Assembly: GCA_021779655.1 (NCBI GenBank)
Contig: JAJYAF010000117.1
Coordinates: 1 to 6,780 of the forward strand
Reading direction: 5' to 3'
Origin: Pseudomonadota bacterium
GTDB lineage: Bacteria; Pseudomonadota; Alphaproteobacteria; Acetobacterales; Acetobacteraceae
DNA: 6,780 nt
Shown here: positions 1-6,493 of the stretch, in pieces
Position numbering within the stretch: the stretch's first letter is position 1
Layout: every line of letters starts with the position of its first letter
Made by a program: the position numbers and the translations under genes
Notes under the pieces: model-generated
What the model saw: only the letters and a program-made list of their open reading frames with translations
The model's database searches: none
What the model was told of the DNA's origin: nothing

Positions 1-540
1 AAATACCCTAAAATCGCGGTTGCGCTTACAATCGGCAATACCGGCTGGGTGGCGCGGGCGGTGCGCGAGGGCCAAGCGGAACTCGGCTTCGTGGAAGGCC
101 CGCTTGCCACGCCGGAGCTGCTGGTCCAGCAGGTCGCGGAGGAGGCGATGGGTATTTATGTCCCCGCCGGTCACGCCTGGGCGCGGGGCGGGCCGCTCAC
201 GCTTTCCGATCTGCTAGCCGGTTCCTGGGTTTTCCGGGAGGAAGGCTCCGGCACCCGGGATTTTTTCCTCGCGGTGCTGGCGGCGCGTGGCATCGCGCCG
301 GCGGCGTTGAACGTCGTTCTCACCCTGCCCTCGAACGAAGCCGTCCGGGAGGCTGTCGCGGCGGGCGCCGGGGCCGCCTGCCTGTCCGCAAGGGTCTGCG
401 CGCGCGCCTGCCAGGCCGGGGCGCTCGCGCAGGCGAATTTCGTCCTGCCTCCCCGCCTCTTCCATGCCGTCCGCCACCCGGAACGCTACGCCTCCAAGGC
501 CGTCAGCGCCTTTCTGGAAATGATGAAACCAGAAAGCTGA
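1..540 (+). CDS. LysR-type transcriptional regulator, C-terminal effector domain (5' truncated by window edge)
   Basis: The reading frame is open from base 1 to a TGA at 538-540, giving 179 residues and no start. The N-terminal winged helix-turn-helix of the family lies outside the window. What remains matches the second half of a LysR substrate-binding (type 2 periplasmic-binding fold) domain of the CysL/CysB-like group. Visible marks are AELGFVEGP at about residues 26-33, the EEGSGTRDFF segment at about 80-89 that usually lines the effector pocket, the PSNEAVREAVAAGAG stretch at about 110-124, and a final RHPERYASKAVSAFLEM helix at about 159-174. Such proteins bind DNA as tetramers and respond to a small metabolite, often sulfur- or carboxylate-related, but the ligand cannot be read here. 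The gene converges on the aldehyde dehydrogenase, so it is not in the usual divergent LysR-target arrangement with it; its target may lie upstream of the window. A GTG at 49 is internal, not a start. Confidence 0.9.
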   Translation, partial: KYPKIAVALTIGNTGWVARAVREGQAELGFVEGPLATPELLVQQVAEEAMGIYVPAGHAWARGGPLTLSDLLAGSWVFREEGSGTRDFFLAVLAARGIAPAALNVVLTLPSNEAVREAVAAGAGAACLSARVCARACQAGALAQANFVLPPRLFHAVRHPERYASKAVSAFLEMMKPES

Positions 541-572
541 ACGGGCAGGGCCGGTTCATCGAAACGGACGCG

Positions 573-1943
573 CTATGCGGCGGGCCGCAGCACGGTTTTC
601 AGGTTCATGAACTCATGCAGTCCCTCGGGGCCGAGTTCCCGGCCATGCCCGGAGCGCTTGATCCCGCCGAACGGCGCTTCGGGCGTGGAAGCCAGCATCT
701 GGTTGATGGCGGTCATCCCCGCTTCGATATCGGCGACGAATCGGGCTTGTTCCCGTGGGTCGTTGGTCCAGACCGAGGAGCCAAGACCAAAGGGGATATG
801 GTTGGCGAGCCGGATGGCATCGTCGATATCGGCGGCGCGGAACACCATGGCGATCGGCCCGAAGATCTCCTCATGCATCAGGGAGCTGTCCGGCGGAATT
901 TCGGTGAGGACCCCGGCGGTGAGATAGGCGCCGGGGCCGGGGAGTTTTTCCCCGCCGAAAAGCAGCTTCGCGCCAAGGCGGGAAGCTTCGGCAAGCTGGT
1001 CGAGCACGGTCTGCCGCTGTTCCAGGCTGGAAAGCGGCCCCATATCGGTGGCCGGGTCCATGGGGTCACCCGCCTTCGTTGCCTTCATGGCGGCGGAAAA
1101 TTTTTCCAGGAACAAATCGTAAATACCGGCATGCACGATCATGCGCTTGCCGCAGATGCAGGACTGGCCGGTGTTCTGGATGCGCGCCGTCACGGCCTGT
1201 TTCACCGCCTTCTCCAGATCGGCCGAGGGCATGACGATGAACGGGTCGGAACCGCCCAGCTCCAGCACCACTTTCTTGAGTGCGTGCCCCGCCTGCCCGG
1301 CCACCTGGATTCCCGCCCCCTCGCTGCCGGTGAGGGTAACCGCGACGACGCGGTCATCGGCGATGATCGGGGCAACCGCGGATGATTTAATGGCCAGATT
1401 CTGAAACAGCCCCTCCGGCCCGCCGGCTTCCAGCACCATTTCCTCCATCAGTCCGGCAACCCCCTGCACGATGCTGGCGTGCTTCAGCAGGCCCACATTG
1501 CCGGCCAGGATGGTGGGCGCGAGGAAGCGGACCGCCTGCCAGAACGGGAAATTCCAGGGCATGATGGCAAGCACCGGCCCCTGCGGCAGCCAGTGCGTCT
1601 CGGCGGTGCCGCCATTGGCGAGCTTCCGGTATTCCGGCTCCAGCATCGCCGGACCTTCCTTGGCATAATAGCGGAAGGCCGCGATGCATTTTTCCACCTC
1701 GCCAAGGGCGGAGGCGAAGGTCTTGCCCATCTCGTCCGTGGCCATTTTCGCCAGGCGCTTTTTATGCTTCTCATAGGTATCGGCGATACCGGAAAGCAGC
1801 TTCACACGCTCTGGCAAACCCGTCTTCCGCCAGGCGCGATAGGCGGACACCGCGCGATCAAGCCTCCCTTCCACTTCCGTCCCGCTCAGTTCCGGATAGG
1901 TCGCGAGCATCTCGCCGGTTGCGGGATTGATACTCTTGAACAT
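573..1943 (-). CDS. NAD(P)-dependent aldehyde dehydrogenase, succinate-semialdehyde dehydrogenase type (Sad/GabD-like)
   Basis: This complete 456-residue cytosolic enzyme is very close in layout to E. coli Sad (YneI, about 462 residues). That family oxidises succinate semialdehyde to succinate, the last step of GABA and putrescine breakdown. The ALDH signature residues are all present: SINPATGE at the N-terminus, PWNFPFW with oxyanion Asn131, LLKHAS with Lys154, the NAD-binding TGSEGAG at 205-211, the general base Glu228 in LELGGSDPF, the nucleophile Cys262 in NTGQSCICGKR, EEIFGP at 358-363, and the C-terminal PFGGIKRSGHGRELG. Ser157 stands where many NAD-specific ALDHs have Glu, so NADP use is possible. 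Unlike Sad, which as I recall it has no second Cys here, the loop is Cys262-x-Cys264. The ATG at 1943 is favoured by a good Shine-Dalgarno sequence and by family length. Substrate choice is inferred from similarity; another small semialdehyde is possible. The gene stands alone, divergent from the kinase. Confidence 0.93.
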   Translation of the reverse strand: MFKSINPATGEMLATYPELSGTEVEGRLDRAVSAYRAWRKTGLPERVKLLSGIADTYEKHKKRLAKMATDEMGKTFASALGEVEKCIAAFRYYAKEGPAMLEPEYRKLANGGTAETHWLPQGPVLAIMPWNFPFWQAVRFLAPTILAGNVGLLKHASIVQGVAGLMEEMVLEAGGPEGLFQNLAIKSSAVAPIIADDRVVAVTLTGSEGAGIQVAGQAGHALKKVVLELGGSDPFIVMPSADLEKAVKQAVTARIQNTGQSCICGKRMIVHAGIYDLFLEKFSAAMKATKAGDPMDPATDMGPLSSLEQRQTVLDQLAEASRLGAKLLFGGEKLPGPGAYLTAGVLTEIPPDSSLMHEEIFGPIAMVFRAADIDDAIRLANHIPFGLGSSVWTNDPREQARFVADIEAGMTAINQMLASTPEAPFGGIKRSGHGRELGPEGLHEFMNLKTVLRPAA

Positions 1944-1947
1944 TCTG

Positions 1948-1953
1948 CACCTC
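1948..1953 (-). promoter_or_regulatory. Ribosome binding site of the aldehyde dehydrogenase
   Basis: On the minus strand the bases read GAGGTG, with 4 bases between the last G and the ATG at 1943. The match to the anti-Shine-Dalgarno sequence and its spacing support this ATG as the true start. Confidence 0.7.
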
Positions 1954-2052
1954 AGCTTGCCTGATGAATAAATGGCTTACAGTCTACCAGATAATCCTTG
2001 CGGCCCGGGATGTCAGGTGCCAATGCGGGTCATCCCCCCCGGACGGGTTACG

Positions 2053-2069
2053 CCACGTGGAAACCGTGG
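2053..2069. repeat. Palindrome CCACGTGG with an overlapping inverted repeat, possible operator
   Basis: The bases CCACGTGG at 2053-2060 are a perfect 8-bp palindrome. The left half CCACG (2053-2057) also pairs with a second CGTGG at 2065-2069 across 7 bases, so the segment can be read as two overlapping dyads. It lies about 35-50 bases before the preferred kinase start and about 110 bases before the dehydrogenase start, a sensible place for a regulator site. No known regulator is assigned. An 8-bp palindrome can arise by chance in GC-rich DNA. Confidence 0.3.
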
Positions 2070-2102
2070 TATCCAGGCTCACGCAAAATATTTGGCGGCG
2101 TT

Positions 2103-5100
2103 ATGTCCAGTAGTCAGGTTCCAGCCTCCATTCCGCTGACCGGCGAGCTTGCCGGGATGATTGCCGATTGCCTGGCCCAGGGCGGCCATGCCGATGCGCA
2201 GGAAGTCATCCGCGCCGCGCTGATGCGCCTGCGCGGCGATCCGGCGGCCGGCCTCGCATCCGGCTGGCCGATCGGGGGCGGCACCTGCGGCGGTCTGATC
2301 CGGGAGCTCGACTGGGAAAACAGCCTGATAGGCCCGGTCGCCCGCTGGCCCGGCGCACTGCGCACAACGGTTGCCAATGTGGTGAACTCGCCGGTCGCCA
2401 AGATTCTGATGTGGGGACCCGAGCATATCATCTTCTACAACGACAGCTATAGCGTCGTCGCCGGAGACCGGCATCCCTGGGCCATGGGCCGCCCGGTCGC
2501 CGAGGCGTTTCCGGAACTATGGTCCTGGAACCGGCCGATTCTGGAAGCGGGCATGCGTGGCGAGGTGATCTGCCACCTTGCCCAGCCGATCCTGTTCCAC
2601 CGCCCCGAAGGCCCCGAAACCCTGATCCTCGACCTGTTCTACACCCCGATCTACGAGGATTCCGGCCGCGTCGGCGGGGTCATGTGCACCTTGATCGACA
2701 ACAGCAAGCGGGTCGAGGCAGAGCGCAAGCTCGCCGCGCGCGAATCGGAGCTGCGCCGCATCACCGACGCGGTACCCGTGCTGATCTCGTACATCGATCG
2801 CGGCTATGTCTATCGCTTCGCCAACAGCCGCTATCTCGAATGGTTCGGGGTCACGCCGGAAATGATGCAAGGCCGCCGGGTGGCGGAGGTTTTCGGTGAG
2901 GATTTCTTTGCCGAGCGCCGGGCCGACATCGACCGCGCGCTGGCGGGGGAGGTTTTCTCTGTCGAGCATCACCTGCCCTATCAGAACGGCCCGGAACGGC
3001 ACTGCGAGATCCGGTTCATCCCCGACATCGCGCCGGATGGCAGCATTCCCGGCACCTACGTCCTTGGTCTCGACATGGAGGAGCGCGCCGAACGTGAGGC
3101 GGCGCTCGCCGCCAGCAACCGCCGCTTCCGCACCGCCATGGATGCGGTACACGGCGTGCTGTGGACCACCACGGCCGAGGGCCAGATGCGTGGGGAACAG
3201 CCAGGCTGGAGCGGGCTCACCGGCCAGAGTTACGACGAATATCAAGGCTATGGCTGGAGCACCGCGGTTCATCCCGCGGATATTCCCTCCACCATCCGCG
3301 CCTGGCGCCGGGCCGTCGCCGGCAAGTCCATGTTCGTGGCCGAACACCGGGTCCGGGGGAAGGATGGCGCCTGGCGGAATTTCGCCATCCGCGGCCTGCC
3401 GATTTCCGATGAAACCGGACGCATCATCGAATGGGTCGGCGTCCATACCGACATCACGCACCAGCGCGCCGCCGAGGCCGCCCTGCGCGAGCAGGCGGCC
3501 AGCCTTCTCCTGGAGGTTCACCAGCGCCAGCACGCCGAGGAGCAGTTGCGTAAGTTCAATGAGGAATTGGAAGCCCGGGTTGCCGCCGAGATCGCGGAAC
3601 GCCGGCGGACCGAGGCAAAACTCGCCCAGGCCCAGAAGATGGAAACCATCGGCAAGCTCACCGGCGGCGTCGCGCATGATTTCAACAACCTGCTGCAGAT
3701 CGTCTCCGGCAATCTGCAACTTCTTGCCAAGGATGTCGCCGGCAGACCGCGCGCCGAGCAGCGCGTGGCCAATGCCCTGGCCGGCGTCGCGCGCGGCGCC
3801 AAGCTGTCCTCCCAGCTCCTGGCATTCAGCCGGCGCCAGCCGCTCGAACCGAAGGTTGTCAATATCAGCCGCGTCGTGCGCGGCATGGATGAACTGTTCC
3901 GCCGCGCGCTGGGAGAGGGCATCCAGGTGGAAACGATCGTCGCCGGCGGGCTATGGAACAGCTTCGTCGATCCGGCGCAGATCGAAAACGCGCTGCTGAA
4001 CCTCGTCATCAACGCGCGGGATGCCATGGATGGCACGGGCCAGCTCACCATCGAACTCGGCAATGCCAGCCTGGACGACATCTATGCGGAGGAGAACGAT
4101 ATCGAGGCCGGCCAGTATGTGATGCTGGCGGTCACCGACACCGGAAGCGGCATCCCGCCCGAGATCATCGACAAGGTTTTCGATCCGTTCTTCTCGACCA
4201 AGGGAGAACGGGGCTCGGGCCTCGGCCTGTCCATGGTCTATGGTTTCACCAAGCAGTCCGGCGGACACGTGAAAATCTACTCCGAACCGGGCGAGGGCAC
4301 CACCATCCGCCTCTATCTCCCGCGCGCTCACCAGGTCGAGGATGTGGAGGTCAAGGCAACCGAAATCCCGGCCACCGGCGGCAGCGAGACCATCCTGGTC
4401 GTCGAGGACGATCCGGAAGTCCGGGCGACCGTGGTGGAGCTGCTGACCGATCTCGGATACAGCGTGCTCAAGGCGGTCGATGCGGCGAGCGCGCTCAACG
4501 TGATCGAAAGCGGCGTCGCGATCGACCTGCTGTTTTCCGACGTGGTGATGCCCGGCACGCTCAAAAGCCCCGAGCTGGCCCGCAAGGCACGGGAGCGGCA
4601 GCCGAATATCGCGGTGCTGTTCACCTCCGGCTATACCGAGAACGCCATCGTGCATGGCGGCAAGCTGGACCCGGGGGTCGAGCTTCTCTCCAAACCCTAT
4701 ACGCGGGAGGCGCTGGCGCGGAAGGTGCGCCATGTTATCGCCAATCACAAACAGCTGCTGGCCAGCCGCAAGGAGCGCGGCGCGCAAGCCCCGCAGCCAG
4801 CGCCAGCCGCCGAACCCAGCGCCTATCATGCCACCATCCTGCTGGTCGAGGATGACGAGATCATCCGCGTGACCACCACGGAGATGCTGACGGAGCTTGG
4901 CTATGTGGTGATCGATGCGGCGGATGCGGAACAGGCCGAGATCGCGCTGCAAACCCTGCCCATCGATTGCCTGGTGACAGACGTGAACCTGCCCGGGATT
5001 TCGGGCCTCGACTTCGCCGAAAAAGCCCGGGCGCTGCGGCCGGGCATCGGTGTCGTCTATGCCACCGGGGATGAATCGGCGGTGGCGGAGGAGAGCGGCG

Positions 5101-5237
5101 CGATCGCGCTGGTGAAGCCCTTCCGTGTCAGGCAGCTGAGCGGCGCGATCGAAAAGGCGCTGAAAGGCCGGCCTGCCGGCGAGGCCGTCGCCCTTTCCAG
5201 TCGCAACACCACGGTCAGCGAGGGGCGGGAGGAATGA
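2103..5237 (+). CDS. Soluble hybrid sensor histidine kinase: RHH-like N-terminus, three PAS-like domains, HisKA-HATPase, two receiver domains
   Basis: From the ATG at 2103 the product has 1044 residues. Residues about 8-48 resemble a ParD/CopG ribbon-helix-helix. Residues about 62-204 form a PAS-like sensor, with the ELDW...GPVARWP...WGPEHIIFYND pattern common in alphaproteobacterial kinases. PAS domains follow at about 213-325 and 338-455, then a charged helical linker at about 456-512. The kinase core has the H-box GGVAHDFNNLLQ with phospho-accepting His525, the N-box NLVINARDAM (Asn637), DTGSGIP (G1), FDPFFSTK (F-box) and GSGLGLSMVYG (G2). Receiver 1 (about 763-880) has E768/D769/D770, phospho-acceptor Asp813, T841 and K864; receiver 2 (about 910-1020) has E916/D917/D918, Asp960, T988 and K1005. 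Both look active. There is no transmembrane segment or signal peptide, so it should sense a cytosolic cue, which is unknown. No HPt domain and no partner regulator is nearby. The frame stays open upstream to an ATG at 2010 and a TTG at 1998; neither has a clearly better ribosome site, and 2103 is chosen because the RHH-like unit begins just after it. Confidence 0.93.
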   Translation: MSSSQVPASIPLTGELAGMIADCLAQGGHADAQEVIRAALMRLRGDPAAGLASGWPIGGGTCGGLIRELDWENSLIGPVARWPGALRTTVANVVNSPVAKILMWGPEHIIFYNDSYSVVAGDRHPWAMGRPVAEAFPELWSWNRPILEAGMRGEVICHLAQPILFHRPEGPETLILDLFYTPIYEDSGRVGGVMCTLIDNSKRVEAERKLAARESELRRITDAVPVLISYIDRGYVYRFANSRYLEWFGVTPEMMQGRRVAEVFGEDFFAERRADIDRALAGEVFSVEHHLPYQNGPERHCEIRFIPDIAPDGSIPGTYVLGLDMEERAEREAALAASNRRFRTAMDAVHGVLWTTTAEGQMRGEQPGWSGLTGQSYDEYQGYGWSTAVHPADIPSTIRAWRRAVAGKSMFVAEHRVRGKDGAWRNFAIRGLPISDETGRIIEWVGVHTDITHQRAAEAALREQAASLLLEVHQRQHAEEQLRKFNEELEARVAAEIAERRRTEAKLAQAQKMETIGKLTGGVAHDFNNLLQIVSGNLQLLAKDVAGRPRAEQRVANALAGVARGAKLSSQLLAFSRRQPLEPKVVNISRVVRGMDELFRRALGEGIQVETIVAGGLWNSFVDPAQIENALLNLVINARDAMDGTGQLTIELGNASLDDIYAEENDIEAGQYVMLAVTDTGSGIPPEIIDKVFDPFFSTKGERGSGLGLSMVYGFTKQSGGHVKIYSEPGEGTTIRLYLPRAHQVEDVEVKATEIPATGGSETILVVEDDPEVRATVVELLTDLGYSVLKAVDAASALNVIESGVAIDLLFSDVVMPGTLKSPELARKARERQPNIAVLFTSGYTENAIVHGGKLDPGVELLSKPYTREALARKVRHVIANHKQLLASRKERGAQAPQPAPAAEPSAYHATILLVEDDEIIRVTTTEMLTELGYVVIDAADAEQAEIALQTLPIDCLVTDVNLPGISGLDFAEKARALRPGIGVVYATGDESAVAEESGAIALVKPFRVRQLSGAIEKALKGRPAGEAVALSSRNTTVSEGREE

Positions 5238-6486
5238 ACGCGGCGCTTCCCATCGCGCGCCGTGAGGCCGCCAGAACCTCCTCCGCCGCCCTTACGCCAC
5301 TGAGATACGCGCCATGCGCGGTGGAGAAATCCGCTGGCCGCGTCGCTTCCCCGGCGAAGAACAACCGGTCGTCATACGGCCGGGCAAGCACGGTCCGGGC
5401 TTCCGCCTGGCCCGGCAGTGCATGGCTGTAAGCGCCGCCGATGCTCGGCGTGTTGGTCCAGCCGGAGGCGAGCAGCGGGCGCAACCCAGCGCGCACGCCC
5501 CCGCCGAACAGGCCGGCGAGTTCCTCCGCCGCGCGATCAAAGGCAGCCTCCGGCGTGCTTCGGGCCATGGCCCGCGCCCCGGCCCCGCCCAGAAAACACT
5601 CCACCACCGGCCGCCCCAGGGGACGCAGGGAATAGCTCCCCGTCGCCGGGTCATGCAGATTGCCGAGCACATGCGTTTCCGGCTCGAACAGCCCCGGATC
5701 GGTGATTTCGAAGAAAAGCTTTTCATCCGCGCCGAGCGGCAAACGCGCCGCGGCCTCCCGCCACGGGTCGAGCGCGGCCGGCATGCGGATGGCATCGCCC
5801 GCCAGAACATGGGTGGAGACCGTCAGGATCACCGCCGCCGCGCGCACCGTTCCGGCGGTGGTCTCAAGCACCACGCGCTTCTCGCCAAGGCGAATCCCTT
5901 GCAGCGCGGTCCCCGGCCGCAGCCGGGCCGAGGCCGGCAGGCTCGCGCAAATCAGCGTGCCGTAGCCGGCCGGCAGCCGCCAGTTGCGATGGGTTGAAGC
6001 CGCCTCGTAGGCAGCGTAATCGCGCGCGGAAATCCGCTCCAGCTCATCGCCGCTGATATAGCCGCTCATCGCCTGCAGAAAGGCGCGGTACCGGCTGCCC
6101 GGCTCCAGCGCATCGGCCGCGATATCGCTCCCGGGCGGCGATCCGGCCAGCCGCTCCCCCCAGCGCGCGAAAGCCGCCTGAGCTTCCGCCCATTCCGCCG
6201 CATCCGCGCCAAGGTTTTTATACTGCCGGTCCCAGCCGGGTTCGCGCCGGTCGATCCCGAACCCGGTTTCCTCCGCGATCCTCGTCCACGGGTTCTGATC
6301 CGCCGAGTGCAGATAGCCGCAGCCGAGATCGAGCGGCACGCCGGCGGCCTGCACCGTCCAGGCCCGGCCGCCCGGCCGGTCGAGCGCCTCCAGCAGCAGC
6401 GGCGCAAGCCCGGCGGCAACCAGCCGCCGCGCCGCCCCGATCCCGGCAGCCCCCGCCCCGATAATCGCGACGTCCGCGTGATCCAT
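5215..6486 (-). CDS. FAD-dependent amine oxidase family protein (flavin monoamine oxidase-like)
   Basis: This complete 423-residue soluble flavoenzyme belongs to the MAO/polyamine oxidase superfamily, which oxidises amines to imines or aldehydes and passes electrons to oxygen or another acceptor. The N-terminal Rossmann dinucleotide site is GAGAAG at 10-15, with Glu33 at the ribose-binding position and the PGGRAWT motif at 38-44. Lys256 in GADEKLFFE is at the place of the conserved active-site lysine near the flavin N5. SGWTNTPSIGGAYSHALPG at about 341-359 is the W...GaYs...pG segment, and FAGEAT at 377-382 followed by TAHGAYLSGVRAAEEVL is the C-terminal FAD signature. No SGGC-type cysteine for covalent FAD is seen, so FAD is probably non-covalent. 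No signal peptide is present. The start is the ATG at 6486, with GGAG only 2 bases upstream, and the Rossmann strand begins at once. It lies 7 bp after the DUF983 gene on the same strand, so the two are likely co-transcribed. The substrate cannot be predicted, and a related FAD oxidoreductase is the alternative. Confidence 0.88.
   Translation of the reverse strand: MDHADVAIIGAGAAGIGAARRLVAAGLAPLLLEALDRPGGRAWTVQAAGVPLDLGCGYLHSADQNPWTRIAEETGFGIDRREPGWDRQYKNLGADAAEWAEAQAAFARWGERLAGSPPGSDIAADALEPGSRYRAFLQAMSGYISGDELERISARDYAAYEAASTHRNWRLPAGYGTLICASLPASARLRPGTALQGIRLGEKRVVLETTAGTVRAAAVILTVSTHVLAGDAIRMPAALDPWREAAARLPLGADEKLFFEITDPGLFEPETHVLGNLHDPATGSYSLRPLGRPVVECFLGGAGARAMARSTPEAAFDRAAEELAGLFGGGVRAGLRPLLASGWTNTPSIGGAYSHALPGQAEARTVLARPYDDRLFFAGEATRPADFSTAHGAYLSGVRAAEEVLAASRRAMGSAAFIPPAPR
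5239..5264 (+). terminator. GC-rich hairpin just past the kinase stop, weak terminator candidate
   Basis: Two bases after the TGA of the kinase, bases 5239-5246 can pair with 5257-5264 in plus-strand RNA. The stem is 8 bp with one G-U pair, and the loop has 10 bases. No U-tract follows, so it is not a standard intrinsic terminator, although it could protect the 3' end or help Rho-dependent ending. It sits inside the coding tail of the opposite flavoenzyme, so coding constraint could explain it. Confidence 0.22.
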
Positions 6487-6493
6487 CGCTCCG

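Larger units (their letters stand above)
1944..2102. promoter_or_regulatory. Divergent intergenic region between the aldehyde dehydrogenase and hybrid kinase genes
   Basis: This 159-bp gap must hold the promoters for both divergent genes. It is locally more AT-rich near 1960-2000 and 2080-2093 than the coding DNA around it. I find no convincing sigma-70 pair. The best minus-strand candidate is CTGACA (bases 2016 to 2011) as a -35, followed 18 bases later by TATCTG, which is a poor -10. No good pair was found for the kinase; the AAAATATT around 2085-2092 is close to the start. The region also holds the palindrome annotated separately. If the kinase starts at the ATG at 2010 or the TTG at 1998, part of this gap is coding. 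Confidence 0.4.

Noticed and set aside
576..599. Possible terminator at the convergent LysR/dehydrogenase junction: TGCGG/CCGCA hairpin followed by a TTTT
   Set aside because: The stem is only 5-6 bp, the T-run is short and sits several bases beyond the hairpin, and the whole element is inside the last codons of the dehydrogenase.
615..1385. A 256-codon plus-strand open frame antisense to the aldehyde dehydrogenase
   Set aside because: It is a mirror of a well-conserved gene in GC-rich DNA, with no recognisable domain or credible ribosome site.
2124..2246. A separate ParD antitoxin gene of a toxin-antitoxin pair
   Set aside because: The RHH-like segment is continuous in frame with the kinase with no stop, and no ParE/RelE-like toxin frame is found next to it.
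4533..4580. The unusual PGTLKSPELA loop of receiver 1 as a damaged or novel receiver
   Set aside because: This loop, together with the later TSGYTENAIVHGG segment, is a form I recall as common in alphaproteobacterial hybrid kinases, and all active-site residues are present.
2517..4952. Long open frames on the minus strand (400 codons at 2517-3719 and 333 codons at 3951-4952) and a 367-codon plus-strand frame at 2896-3999
   Set aside because: They lie wholly inside the kinase, whose frame carries clear PAS, kinase and receiver motifs. Their translations show no family motif and have the low-complexity Arg/Ala/Pro makeup typical of shadow frames in GC-rich DNA.
573..6486. A linked amine-to-acid pathway in which the flavoenzyme makes an aldehyde for the dehydrogenase under control of the kinase
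   Set aside because: The chemistry is plausible, but the genes are in separate transcription units with the kinase between them, and neither substrate can be read from sequence. Not enough to call a system.
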